NCBI RefSeq assembly: GCF_000715075.1
Contig: NC_134095.1
Coordinates: 54,246,419 to 54,310,418 of the forward strand
Direction: 5' to 3'
DNA: 64,000 nucleotides
From: Nicotiana tabacum
Taxonomy: Eukaryota > Streptophyta > Magnoliopsida > Solanales > Solanaceae
Positions 20,029 to 31,321 of the stretch are shown here, piece after piece (within the stretch, counting starts at the first letter, position 1; the number at the start of each line of letters is the position of its first letter). Both the position numbers and the translations under genes were made by a program. The notes beneath the pieces were generated by a model. It was not told where the DNA came from. It saw nothing but the letters and a program-made list of their open reading frames with translations, and searched no databases.

Positions 20029-23000
20029 ATCCAAGCTTCCACGAATCCGACAACGATGCTCAAAAGCATAATCCATTTATTCAGTCTTATTTCTTTTGTC
20101 TTAACCATCCCCCCAACATAATTGTAATGATCCGACGATCGTTTTTCTTTCTAGAAACCCGTTTTCCTAAATAAAACTTCTTGTAGGTACTTGTACTATA
20201 TTATAACTTGCGGGGATGGTTAATTTAATATTTGGAAGAGTTCGGGTTGAAATCGGAACATTTGGTTCCTTAAGGTTGGCTAAAAAGGGCTAAATTTGAC
20301 TTCGATTAATATTTTTAGCAAACGACCTCAGATTTAGGATTTGATGGTTCCAATAGGTTTGTATGATAATTTCAGACTTGGGCGTGCATTCGGATCGAGT
20401 TTTGGATAACCCGAGAGCGCTTTAGCGGCTAGTAGTGAAAGTTGGTTCTTTGAAGGTTTTTGAAGTTCTTTAAATTTGGTTTAGAGTGGGTTTTGGTGAT
20501 ATCGAGGTCCAAATGGGAGTCCGAGACCGGTAATAGTTCCGTAATATCATTTAAAACTCACGCAAAGTTTGGTATCATTCAGAGTAGTATAAGTACGTTT
20601 CGGCGCATTGGGAGTAAATTGAAGAACTTGAAGTTCATAATTGTGATTCAATTGGTTTGGGGTGTGATTCTTAGTTTTAATATTGTTTTGTGCATCCGAG
20701 AGTCCGAGCAAGTCCATTTTATGATTTTAAACTTGTTGGTATATTTGGACGGGGCCTCAGGGGGCCCGGGTGTTAATCGGACGAGGCTCGGACCAAGTTT
20801 GGACTTGGGAAGCAACAATTGAAGCATCAGGTTTCTGGTGTAATCGCACCTGCGGAGGGCTAGGCGCAGGTGCAAGCTCGCAGAAGCGAGCCAAAGGGCG
20901 CAGAAGTGTCCTAGCGTAGGCATCCCAAAAGTCATAGGTGCGGACGAGGAGGGCGCAGGTGCAGACGAGGAGGGCGCAGGTGAGCGATCGTAGAAGCGGG
21001 AGAAAGCGCAGGTACAACTCGTCTGCCACAAGAGCGCCATCGCAGAAGCGAGCCATTTTTCCACAAATGTATATTTAGGCCAGCCAAGGGAGGACCGCAT
21101 CTAGGATGATATTTCTGCAGATGCAGAGCCACAGAAGCGGCCAAACCTCCGCAGGTGCGAAAATCGTAGAAGGCAGTATCCCATTTAATGCGGGACTTAG
21201 TCATCTGTGGCTCATTTATTCCATTATTGGGCGATTCTTAGAGCTCTTAGAGAGGGGATTTTATCTAACACTTTGAGGTAAGTATTTTCTACCAATTGTG
21301 AGTTAAATACATCGTTTATGGGTAGATTATTACATGTAAATTAGTGAAAATTACGGGTTTAGGTGAAAACTTAGGGTTTTGATTAAAATAAGATTTAACC
21401 ACGACATTTGTTATGGAACTTAGTAAAAATTATATATTTGAGTTCATGAGGTAATGAGTAACAACTTTCTTCCAAAATTTTCGAAATCCGGGCATTTGGG
21501 CCTAAGGTGAATTTTTGGGATTCTTCAAATAAGATTGGGAAATCACTTTGATAGTTAGGATATGAACTTTTGACCATGTATTGACTATTTTATATAATAT
21601 TTTACTAGTATCGAGTCGTTTGGCACCAAATTGAGGGTTTGAACACAATCATGAATCGGAAAGTAGGCTTTGAGACGAGGTAAGTCTCTTTTCTAACCTT
21701 GTAAGAGGGAATTAACCCCATAGGTGAATTTAATAAATATGTGCTTCTATTTGTGGGGGATACGTATGCACGAGGTGACGAGAGTCCGTACATATATACT
21801 AGTTATGCTTATATCCGAGTAGTATTTGGATTACATCATGCTTTGTTGACACTATTATTTGGTTATGCTTATTAATTGTCTTGAATAGAGCGGAGGTTGA
21901 CGATTTCAAGATTTTAAAAGTTACTAGTTGAATTTGTTATTTTTGAAAGGATGGAGGGATATTATGATAACTTGAATACTCTATGTTCAACCACGTCGCA
22001 AGTATATTCCGCCAGCGGGGTAAACTTCCACTACTCTCATAGGAACAGGTTGTTCGCCTCGGTAGGTTAATAGATGCATCTATGGTTCATGTCGTTCGAC
22101 CCTCGGCAGCGCACACAGTTATGAATATGTATATTTGGATCGGGTCGTACGTCCTCGGCATAATTCATGCGTGATAACAAAACTGGAAGCCCCTATTATA
22201 TTTGATATTGTTTTATTGGCTTGAACGATTAATGGTTAAATGAGGGAAATGATTTAGTACTTACTAATGGTGAAAGGATTGTTTATTTATTTCTTGCTCC
22301 GAGTTCTATTATCATTTAATTATATCATGTATAATTAGAATTTCATATTATTATATTGTTGGCACATAGTAGGTGTCGAAGTCGACCCTTCGTCACTACT
22401 TTTTCGAGGTTAGACTATATACTTACTGGGTACATGTTGTTTATGTACTCACGCTACACTTCTGCACTTAATGTGCGGGATCTAAGGCAGGTGCATCTGG
22501 ATATTAGTCTGGCGCGCATACTTGATTACCACTTCAAGACTTCGCGGTGAGCTGCCTTCCGAGCCAGTCTGCAGCAACCGGAGTTTCCTTTTGCTTATTT
22601 CCTGTGTATTTTTGTTTCAGACAGTAGAGTAGCATTTTTTGTACATTCTACTAGTTGCTCATACACTTGTGGCACCAGGTCTTGGCACACACGTAGACTT
22701 GTGGTTTTGGTTTATTTCTATGGTTATGATTGCATTTAGTTGCTTTCGTTTTATTTATCTTAAATCTGTTATTTCTTAAATCTTTTAAATTAAAGAAAAT
22801 TTAATTACTTGGAAATCTGTTAAAAGGAGAAATCACGTAGTTAGTTCACTGTCGGCTTGCCTAGTGGTGGCGCTGGGAGCCATCACGCCTATAATAGAAT
22901 TGGATCGCGACAATAATCATCTACAGGAATTTGCCTTACTTCCAATTCAATCATTCCATCATCATCATCTTCTACCTGAACATCCATTGCTAAAATATTT

Positions 23001-23330
23001 TCAAGTTCTACTACCTTCGTTTGCAGAACTATTTTTTCACGTTTAAGAGCATCATTTACATATTTCAAACTACTAATAAGGCCAACAATTCTTGGATCTA
23101 GCAGATCATCGTCTCATTCCCAAGATTGACATCTTTTACTATATCCAATGAAATCGGAAAAAAAATTATCAATAAACTTGAAACTTTAAAATTAAAAAAG
23201 GATGAAATTGTTAAATTTATCTTACCTTAGGTTTCGAACATTTTGAGAATCGCCGCAGTGAGAGTTCTTTCTCGGCCCAAATAACACACTCGATCCTTGA
23301 ATCATCTTCTTCAACTATTTGACCAATGCT
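20029..23330 (-). pseudogene. GRF-zinc-finger-like gene remnant split by a solo LTR
   Basis: On the minus strand an exon-like segment near 23330-23229 ends with LSLRRFSKCSKPK at an AAG/GTAAG donor. The next segment (about 23126-22913) gives DLLDPRIVGLISSLKYVNDA, a lysine/glutamate-rich helical stretch and an acidic run. The solo LTR 20123-22912 follows. Removing it with one ATAAT duplication lets the same frame continue through MVKTKEIRLNKWIMLLSIVV to a stop at 20029-20031. R-R-F-x-x-C, then a coiled coil, then a C-terminal hydrophobic segment is the plan of small plant GRF-type zinc-finger proteins. A TGA replaces a probable Trp codon near 23095. The GRF assignment is tentative; the in-frame continuity across the LTR is seen directly. 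Confidence 0.5.
20123..22912 (+). mobile_element. Solo LTR of a Ty3/gypsy element (2790 bp, family B)
   Basis: It starts TGTAATGATCC and ends GGATCGCGACA. Perfect 5-bp duplications ATAAT flank it at 20118-20122 and 22913-22917, and no internal domain is present, so it is a solo LTR left by recombination. It contains a cluster of GCGCAGGTGC / CGCAGAAGCG words (20840-21180), the CGAGGTTAG-type block near 22405 and a TGGCACCAGG block near 22670. The overlapping minus-strand reading frames at 20648-21204 come from the repeated GC-rich words. Confidence 0.9.
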
Positions 23331-24503
23331 TTTTCAGAAGTAAAAATTAAACTTGAAATGTGAGTAATTTTGGTGTTTAGATAGCCCATGGTAATTTTAT
23401 AGGGGTCAAAAAAAGATTTGGTTGGGGATATGCCACGTGGATATATTTTAATTAATTAACAATATGTGTTGTCTTCCGTCAACCACTAATCGTCAATAAA
23501 CCCTTTAAATGGTCTATTATCCCTGAACTCTAACCCTTATCATTCAACCTAAATGATCAATAGACATCCTTAATGGCCGAGTGCCAACTTTAGGTTGCGT
23601 TCTCCACTTCTATTGTGGTCGATGATAAATATATGGTCCTCAATAAGCCTATTTAATGGGGGTTTTGGATTTTTTTTTTTTTAAAAAAAAAAATTTGGAA
23701 ATATCATATTTATATAGATTGGAATAAAACTGTAATAATTAAAACATTGGGGATAAAGTTTGAACTTTCCCTTTTACTTTATAATTAACCCAAATCCCAT
23801 TTAAACACTAATTAAGCAAGAAGGTCAATCCTAAAATAATCAAAACTTGAAGGTCAATTTGCAACTCAAGTTTTAAAAGGGTCAAGTGTCTAAGAGGAAA
23901 TAAATTTAATTATTTTTCAAATTACACACGAAATAAAATTATTTTTTTCATTAACTGAACCTTTGTGATACATTAATTTGTTTCCATACGAAGAATATTG
24001 AGGATGAAAGAAATCAAAAAATATATTGAACTCGGCTATAGTTAGTATTAAGAATCAAATTAGTAAAATGCAAAGTGAAATCAGTAAGAATGAAATAGAA
24101 GAAGACAAAATATATTTTAAATGAGTTGCTATTAATTTTTTTTACTTTTTAATTTTTTCCAACAAATGACAGTTCTCTATATTTTTTATAAATTAAGTTA
24201 TTTGTTGTAATTATTAGGAACTCAATTTTGATCATTTTGTATTGTCACTAATCAATCTTTTTATGCGCCAAAGGGCAACAACTTCATTTCCAAATTTCTA
24301 AAGGACCAAAGTATTAACTTTCAATTTGTGTTATCTAACAACATTTTGAAGAATCCTAGATAAATATATTTTGTGGTACTTGTTTGTTTAGTATTATATT
24401 ACAAACAAAAATAACAACAATTTGTATGAGTATTTTCACAAAAGTTCTCAGAATTCACAACTAGGCATCTGGTAACTTTTGTGGTACAAAATTCCTTTAT
24501 TCT
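23331..24503. other. AT-rich flank without a recognisable gene
   Basis: Upstream side of the GRF-like remnant. It contains poly-T/poly-A runs near 23670-23695. I see no domain, terminal repeat or LTR boundary here. It ends where gypsy RNase H sequence begins abruptly. Confidence 0.5.
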
Positions 24504-26407
24504 ACTTCGCGGCAGTTGAAGATTCATGAGAAGAACTATCCGGTTCATGATTTGGAGTTAGCAGCCATTGTTCACGCGTTAAAGATTTGGAGGCATTATC
24601 TGTATGGCGTGGCATGTGAGGTGTTCACGGATCACAACAATCTGCACTATTTGTTCAAGCAGAAGGAGTTAAATTTGAGGCAGAGAAGGTGGTTGGAGCT
24701 ATTAAAGGACTATGATATCACCATCTTATATCACCCGGGAAAGGCCAATGTGGTGGCCAATGCTTTGAGTAAGAAGTCAGCTAGTATGGGCAGTCTCGCG
24801 TATATTTCTGTCGGTGAGAGACCACTTGCTTTGGATGTTCAGGCTTTAGCCAATCAATTCGTGAGGTTGGATGTTGCTGAGCCCAGTCGTGTGTTAGCTT
24901 GCACAGTCGCTCGTTCTTCATTATTGGAGCGTATCCGAGATCGGCAGTATGATGATCCTCATATGTGTGTCCTTAGGGACACAGTGCAGCATGGAGGTGC
25001 CAAGCAAGTTACTTTAGGAGATGATGGAGTTTTGAGGCTGCATTGTCGAGATTGTGTGCCTAATGTGGATGGTCTTTGGGAGTTGATTTTAGAGGAGGCC
25101 CATAGTTCCCGATACTCTATTCATTCGGGCGCCGTGAAGATGTGTTAGGATTTGCGGCAACATTATTGGTGGAGGAGGATGAAGAAGGATATTGTTGCAT
25201 ATGTGGCTCGGTGTTTGAATTGTCAGCAGGTTAAGTACGAGCATCAGAGACCTGGTGGTCTATTCCAGAAGATTGAGATTCCTGAGTGGAAGTGGGAGAG
25301 TATCACTATGGACTTCGTTGTTGGACTCCCACGGACTCAGAGGAAGTTCGATGCGGTGTGGGTTATTGTTGATAGGCTGACCAAGTCAGCACACTTCATT
25401 CCTGTGGCAGTCTCCTATTCTTCTGAGAGGCTAGCTGAGATCTATGTCCGGGAGATTATTCGTCTTCATGGTATGCCCGTGTCTATCATATCTTATCGAG
25501 GTACATAGTTTACCTCGCAGTTCTGGAGACCAGTTCAATGTGAGTTGGGCACGCAGGTTATGTTGAGCACAACATTTCATCCTCAGACGGATAGGCAGTC
25601 CGAGTGCACTATTCAGATTTTGGAGGATATGCTCCGAGCTTGTGTCATTGACTTTGGAGGCTCGTGGGATCAGTTTTTGCCTTTAGCGGAGTTTGCCTAC
25701 AACAACAGCTACAGTCGAGATATCTAGATGGCTCCTTATGAGGCGTTGTATGGTAGGCGGTGTCAGTCGCCGGTTGGATGGTTTGAGCCGAGAGAGGCTC
25801 GGTTGTTGGGTACGGATCTGGTGCAGGATGTCTTGGACAAGGTCAGAATCATTCAGAATAAGTTTCGTACAGCCAGTCCAAGTAAAAGAGTTATGCCGAC
25901 CGTAAGGTTCGTGATTCGGCATTCATGGTCGGTGAGTGAGTATTACATTGGGTGTCGCCTATGAAGGGCGTGATGAGATTTGGAAAGAAGGACAAGCTTA
26001 GCCCTAGGTTCATTGGCCCATTTGAAATTCTTGATTGAGTAGGAGAGGTGGTTTACAGACTTGCGTTGCCGTCGAGTTTATCAGCCGTGCATCCAGTGTT
26101 TCACGTGTCCATGCTTCGGAAGTATCACGGCGATCCATCCCATGTGTTGGACTTTAGCACTATCCAGTTGGACTAGGACTTGTCATATAAGGAGGAGCCG
26201 GTAGCAATTCTAGACCGGCAAGTTCGTCAATTGAGATCGAAGAGTTTCCCTTCTGTTCGTGTTTAGTGGAGAGGTCAGCCTGCTGAGGCATCGACCTGGG
26301 AGTCTGAGTCTGATATGCGGAGCCGTTATCCCCATCTTTTTTCTGAATCAGGTACTTCCTTCTTATGTCCGTTCGAGGACGAACGGTTGTTTTAGAGGTG
26401 GAGAATG
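24504..26407 (+). pseudogene. Gypsy pol fragment: RNase H, integrase, chromodomain (copy 2)
   Basis: It begins in RNase H ([20 protein letters not shown]). A long frame runs to 25148 and reopens at 25152-25508 with the integrase zinc-binding region (H-Y-W-W, C-L-N-C) and the first catalytic Asp in ITMDFVVGLP. The second catalytic Asp is lost: the usual S-D-R-G-T-Q-F reads S-Y-R-G-T-stop-F near 25495. The third acidic residue is in DRQSECTIQ. Three of the first stops are TAG in place of CAG. A frameshift near 25880 and further stops precede the chromodomain-like tail at about 26190-26350. Confidence 0.9.
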
Positions 26408-29400
26408 TGATGTCAGTAAACTCAGTGTCCCGAGGCCTTAAAACCTATCTTTTTACCTCACCTTAACTTGCGTGTGTGGTCCAGACCTACATCCGGAAAG
26501 CCTTCTATGTGAAAATATAAGAAACAAAAATTTCTAGAGTTAAAATTTGATTATGGTTTACTTTTGTCAATATTTTGAGAAAACGGACCCAGATCCGTGT
26601 TCCGACAATCCTAGGAGGTCCGCAGTAAAATATGGGACTTGGGCGTACGCCCGGAAATGAATTCCGAGGTCCAAAGCCTTAGAAATCAATTTTTTGAAAG
26701 AAATTATTTTACTGAATTATCTAAGAAATGAAGAAAAGAATTAATGTTTGAAACCATTGGTATCGGGCCCATATTTTGGTTCCGGGGCCCGATACAAATA
26801 TTTCATAGCATTTAAAATATAACTCTAAAATTTGGTGAAAACGGAGTTTATTTGACGTGAGTTGGACTTCCGGTTGAAGTGTTATGAACTTTGAGTGTTC
26901 TTGATGAAAATGTTTAGTTTTGAGGTTTAATTCATAGTTTTACATGTTATTTTGATGATGTGATCGCACGAGTAGGTCCATATGATGTTTTGAGTTAGTA
27001 CGCATGTTTAGTTTGAAGTCCCGAGGGCTCGGGTGAGTTTCGGGTAGGTTCCGGAATGTTTTAGGCTTAAAACATAGCTATTGCAGGTTTAGAGAAGTTG
27101 CAGATCTCTAAACCCGCCAGTGCAGTCCACAATGATTTTGTGCTACCAAGGAGGGGCCTTTTGTGGCTGCAAAGGATTTTGTGCGGTCCGCGGTGGAGGG
27201 ACTTTGCGGCCACACTCGATTTTGTGCGGGCCGCGGTGAGGAAGAATCCACAGGTTTACTGGTCTGACTTCAGAAGCCTATATCTTTTGATCTACAAGGA
27301 ATGTTGAAATGATTCAAAAACAAAAGTTGTAGCTCTTTGTGTTTAGTTTCCAGAAAGGTAAAGAAATCACAATTTGGAGATCTATAGAGAAAGTTATAGC
27401 CAAAATACTAAATTATGTCACATCAGTCAACATTCTCCGCGAGCTCCGCTGCCGCAATCATTTTTCCGCGGAGAGGGTCTGGGAGGGGTATATTTAAACG
27501 GGACTTTCAGTTATTTTTTACTTTTCAAAACCCTAAAAACATAGGAGACTATTTTTCAAACAACCTTTCTTCTCCAAAACATTAGTAAGTGATTTCTAAC
27601 TTATTTTCTTTACTCATTAACTTGTTTTTACAAGATTTCATCCTAGAATCTAGGGTTTTCATGGTGGAATTGGGAATTTTGGGTAAAACCTAAGAATATT
27701 AAAATTTGGGGATTTAGACCTCAAATTGAGGTCGAATTCCAAAATCAATTATATATCCGGGGTCGGGGGTGAATGGGTAATCAGATTTTGGTCCGAATTT
27801 CGGGTTTGGACCAAGCGGGTCCGGGGTTAATTTTTGACTTTTTGGGAAAAACTTTAGAAAACTTATTTCCATGCATTAGAATTGATTCATTTAGTATTTA
27901 TTAATATAATTAAGTAACTTGTGGCTAGATACGAGCGAGTTGGTGGTGGAATCAAGAGGTAAAGCGATAGTTGAGGCTTGAGTTGTGTCTGTGGCATCGA
28001 GGTAAGTGTTTGGTCTAACCTTAGCTTGAGGGATTAGGATTTGTGTCCTATTTGCTATGTGTTATTTGTTGAGTACGACGTATAGGCATGGTGACGAGTA
28101 TTTATACGTTGGTGTCAAGCATGCTCGTGAGTCTTATGCTATGATTAATGTAATTCCGTTTGTATTGTTCATGCCTAATGTGATGATTGCTATTGTTGAG
28201 TAAGGTTTGTGGAAATAATATTGATATTTGAACATTGAAGAGCGTTGGTTCAAGTTGTAAAGTGATTTGTGGAAGTATAACTGGCAATTAAACTTTATAA
28301 AGCATTGGCTCAAATTGTGAATCGAGTTGTAGAGTAAATGTGAAAAAGAGAAGAAGATTATGGTGTTATTCCCTTGCCGAGACGTTGTTGCTTTTATTAT
28401 TGTTCCCTTGCCGGGATGTTGTTGCTTTGATATTGTTCCCTTGCCGGGATTTTATTATGATTCATTTATTTCCTTGCCTTATTGGTTGTGTTTGTTGTTT
28501 AGGTGAGGAAGAGTGTAAAGCACGAAGGGTAATGTCGTGTATTATTTTGGTGAGAGAGCGTTAAAGCATGAAGAGTGATGTCGTGTAATGTGAGGAAGAG
28601 TGTAAAGCACGAAGGGTGATGTCGTGCCGCACGATGTACCATTCCGTGCCGATTATATTTATTTTATGGTGAGGATGAGAGTAAAAGCACGAAGGGTGAT
28701 GTCGTGCAGTTTATGTTTATTTTATGGTGAGGATGAGAGTAAAAACACGAACGGTGATGCCGTGCAGTTTATATTTATTTTATGGTGAGGATGAGTGTAA
28801 AAGCACGAAGGGTGATGTCGTGCACTTGTTTGATTTCTGATCTTCGTGATGTCGTGCACTTGTTTGATTTCTGATTCTTGTTGATAATTGAGTTATGGTG
28901 TACCTTATATTTACCCGCTATCTTTCTGTTATCATTTGATGTTTCCCCATAGCATGTTTCCCCCTCCCATCATTAACTGTACATACCTGCTACTATCTTT
29001 CCGTTGTATATGAAACAACTACACAAGTTTATTTGGTAGTCTGGTCCTAGCCTCGCCACTACTTCCCCGAGGTTAAGCTAGGCACTTACCAGCACATATG
29101 GTCGGTTGTGCTTATACTACACTTAGCACTGTGTGCAGATCCCGGAGCAGCAGCATTCGGACCTTAGCTTGGGTGGTTGCCTTCAGTCCAGTTGGAGATT
29201 CCGAGGTAGTTCTGCAGGCGTCCGCAAGCCTTGGCGTCTTCTCCTATCCTTTTAATCTATTTCTTCTCATATTTCAGAGACAGTATTGTAATAAATCTTT
29301 CAGACTTTTATTTGTAGTATTCCTAGACAGTCTGTGAAATTGTGACACCAGTCTTGGGTAGTTCTTATATGGATTGGTATTGGCATCTTTCTTAAGTTAT

Positions 29401-29578
29401 TAAAACTTGAAATTTAGTCTTCCGCTTATTAAATTATGTTGTTTATTAATTGTTGGTTCTTAGTTGTTAACGGATTTAAAGTGAAAATAAGGTAAATAAT
29501 TTAGTTGGTTGGCTTGCCTAGCTTTCACTAGTAGGCGCCATCACAACTTCCGAGGGTGGGAAAAACCGGATCATGACA
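26408..29578 (+). repeat. 3' LTR of gypsy copy 2 (3171 bp, family A)
   Basis: It starts TGATGTCAG after the tract GAGGTGGAGAATG and ends GGATCATGACA. It carries GC-rich words around GTGCGGTCCGCGGTGG (27100-27260). A six-copy hairpin array of the GCACGAAGGGTGATGTCGTGC type lies at about 28515-28830, and the same 3' landmarks as positions 1-677 follow. Small frames at 27098-27307, 28340-28564 and 29098-29337 are not supported as genes. Confidence 0.85.
28515..28830 (+). repeat. Tandem hairpin array in gypsy copy 2 LTR
   Basis: Six units, about 40-58 bp apart, each contain CACGAAGGGTGATGTCGTG or a close variant; most keep both complementary arms around a 9-nt loop. It is equivalent to 16135-16425 in copy 1. 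Confidence 0.7.
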
Positions 29579-29812
29579 GGAATAATTTTTTCTTAAAAAT
29601 TATAATTTCACAATGAAAAAGTATATATGTATCTTGATTATGTGAATTGTGCAATTAAGTTTCAATACAAATTACATGCTATATTTAGTGATTAATTATA
29701 TGTTAAAATCGTATTGTTTCCTATATCATAGTTCTCACCACTACAAATAACTCATCGAATATATATGATGTATAATGATGCTGGAAATAGTCTGATTTTA
29801 CATCACTTTTCA
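29579..29812. other. AT-rich flank, nothing recognised
   Basis: Non-repetitive AT-rich DNA between the gypsy LTR and the Mutator-like MITE. No gene or motif is supported. Confidence 0.5.
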
Positions 29813-29821
29813 ATTTGAAAT

Positions 29822-30467
29822 GGGTGAAAATCATTTACATTCCCCAAATTTACTTTAAAAATCAAACTCACCATCCAACTTTGAATAATTATCATTCTAC
29901 TCCTCATATCAAAGGTGACTTCTAAAATGCCAATTTTACCCTCTACAATTTTTTCTCTTATTTTTTTTCTGATGATATTTTTTAATTTTTCATTTATGGT
30001 ATCGACTTACCTATAGATATATTAAAAAAGCTTTTATCGAAACCAAAAAAAGTGAGAAGTGCTAGTCAAACATATAAGTCAATGATGTTCAATAGTGAAA
30101 TAAATGAGAAAATAAAAATTATAATTAATAATTTACTCGTCTTAGTAATATTATTAATAGCAATCAAAACTCAATTTATTTACAAAATTGAGAATAAAAG
30201 AGAGTGAAAATTTTATAAATTATACAATGCAGGTAATAAAAAAATAATGGGTGTAAAATAGAGGTAAATTTTATAATAAATTTGCAAAGATTATCTACTT
30301 ACACTTAACATGAACTTAAATTATAATTTAGAAAAAAATCTAGTAATAACAATGAAAACTCAAAAATTTATATACACATAGAGTATAATAAAAATAGTGG
30401 AACTTAAATCTCTCTCTCTCACACACACTGACATACATTATATGCATTTTAATATACATAATATTAA

Positions 30468-30503
<36 letters not shown>

Positions 30504-30792
30504 GTAACAATATATTTTGTAACAAATTCATAATATAATTATTTTATTTATAATGTTACTGAACATAGATTAAATTATATAATATTATAATATTTTTAAC
30601 TTATGAATAAATACCTGCATTAAAAAATATCGAAATAATATAGAAAAAAAGTATTGAATACATGGAGAGTTGAAAATGTCAAGGGCAAAGTAGATATTGC
30701 GTAGGATGAAAGGATGAAAATGATAATTTTCAACATTGGAGGATGAGTTTGATTCTTAGAGTAAACTTGGGGAATGTAAATAATTTTCACCT
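29822..30792. mobile_element. 971-bp Mutator-like MITE
   Basis: The terminal inverted repeats are long. GGGTGAAAATCATTTACATT at the left matches AGGTGAAAATTATTTACATT read inward from the right, and similarity continues for about 85 bp or more at roughly 85% by eye. Perfect 9-bp duplications ATTTGAAAT flank it at 29813-29821 and 30793-30801. A 9-bp duplication with long terminal repeats is the Mutator hallmark. The interior is AT-rich, with a TC/AC run near 30411-30428 and an (AAT) microsatellite at 30468-30502, and has no transposase. Confidence 0.85.
30468..30502. repeat. (AAT)n microsatellite
   Basis: About eleven to twelve uninterrupted AAT units inside the Mutator-like MITE. Confidence 0.9.
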
Positions 30793-30801
30793 ATTTGAAA
30801 T

Positions 30802-31321
30802 AGGAAAAACAATAATTCCTTCCATAATAGTAATTCCATTATGAGATTGTAAATTTTAATTTTAAAGACATACTCTAAATGTATGTACTCAAATTTGATC
30901 AGAACACTTACAAAGGTAAATCAAAGTGGGCAGCGCGCGTCTTACATGTAATAATCATGTTTGAAGTCTAATGTAATTCTAAATCTCGCATGACTTGTCC
31001 TTTTTAATTTGTTTAGAATTCTAATTTCCTTTTAAAAATATACTTTCTTTATACGTTAAATATCCATAATTAACATAACACGGATATTATTTCAAAATCT
31101 ACCACATTACATAGGACATGAAAAGGAAGACATAATCCTACTAAATTTAGAAGTGTATAAGCGGGGTAAAGTAATGCAGTGCTACAAAAGAAGAATAAAA
31201 GGTTATAAACCTATTCGATCTCGGTTTTTGACTTCTAGCTATATATACCCCTCTCTTTCCACGCCTAAGGACACCATCTTAATAATCTTCCTTTCTTTAA
31301 TTAATAGTAATCTATATCTTC
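30802..31321 (+). promoter_or_regulatory. Upstream region and TATA box of the STP gene
   Basis: A TATA element CTATATATA lies at 31239-31247, about 75 bp before the ATG, followed by the pyrimidine-rich CCCCTCTCTTTCC. This predicts transcription starting near 31270-31280 and a leader of about 50 nt. The rest is AT-rich. The Mutator-like MITE ends about 530 bp before the ATG, so it may contribute to the distal promoter. Confidence 0.55.

Larger units (their letters stand above)
24504..29578 (+). mobile_element. 5'-truncated Tekay-type Ty3/gypsy retrotransposon (copy 2)
   Basis: Homology to copy 1 starts abruptly in RNase H at about 24501-24504, preceded by unrelated AT-rich DNA, and continues through integrase and chromodomain into a complete LTR ending at 29578. 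The 5' LTR, gag, protease and RT are absent, so the left side was lost by deletion or recombination. The base following the LTR begins GGAAT; no partner duplication can be identified. Confidence 0.85.

Noticed and set aside
20648..21204. Overlapping minus-strand frames of 90-150 codons in the solo LTR
   Set aside because: They come from repeated GC-rich CGCAGGTGCG-type words within an LTR and show no known domain.
17143..22912. 17143-17329 and 20123-22912 as the two LTRs of one element carrying the Ulp1-like gene
   Set aside because: The right one has its own perfect ATAAT duplications and is a solo LTR. The left fragment is well diverged and lacks a PBS after it.
11764..29578. Endogenous pararetrovirus sequence, which is common in this plant family
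   Set aside because: Every polymerase fragment seen is associated with LTRs and integrase of Ty3/gypsy or Ty1/copia type; no movement-protein or coat-protein motif was recognised.
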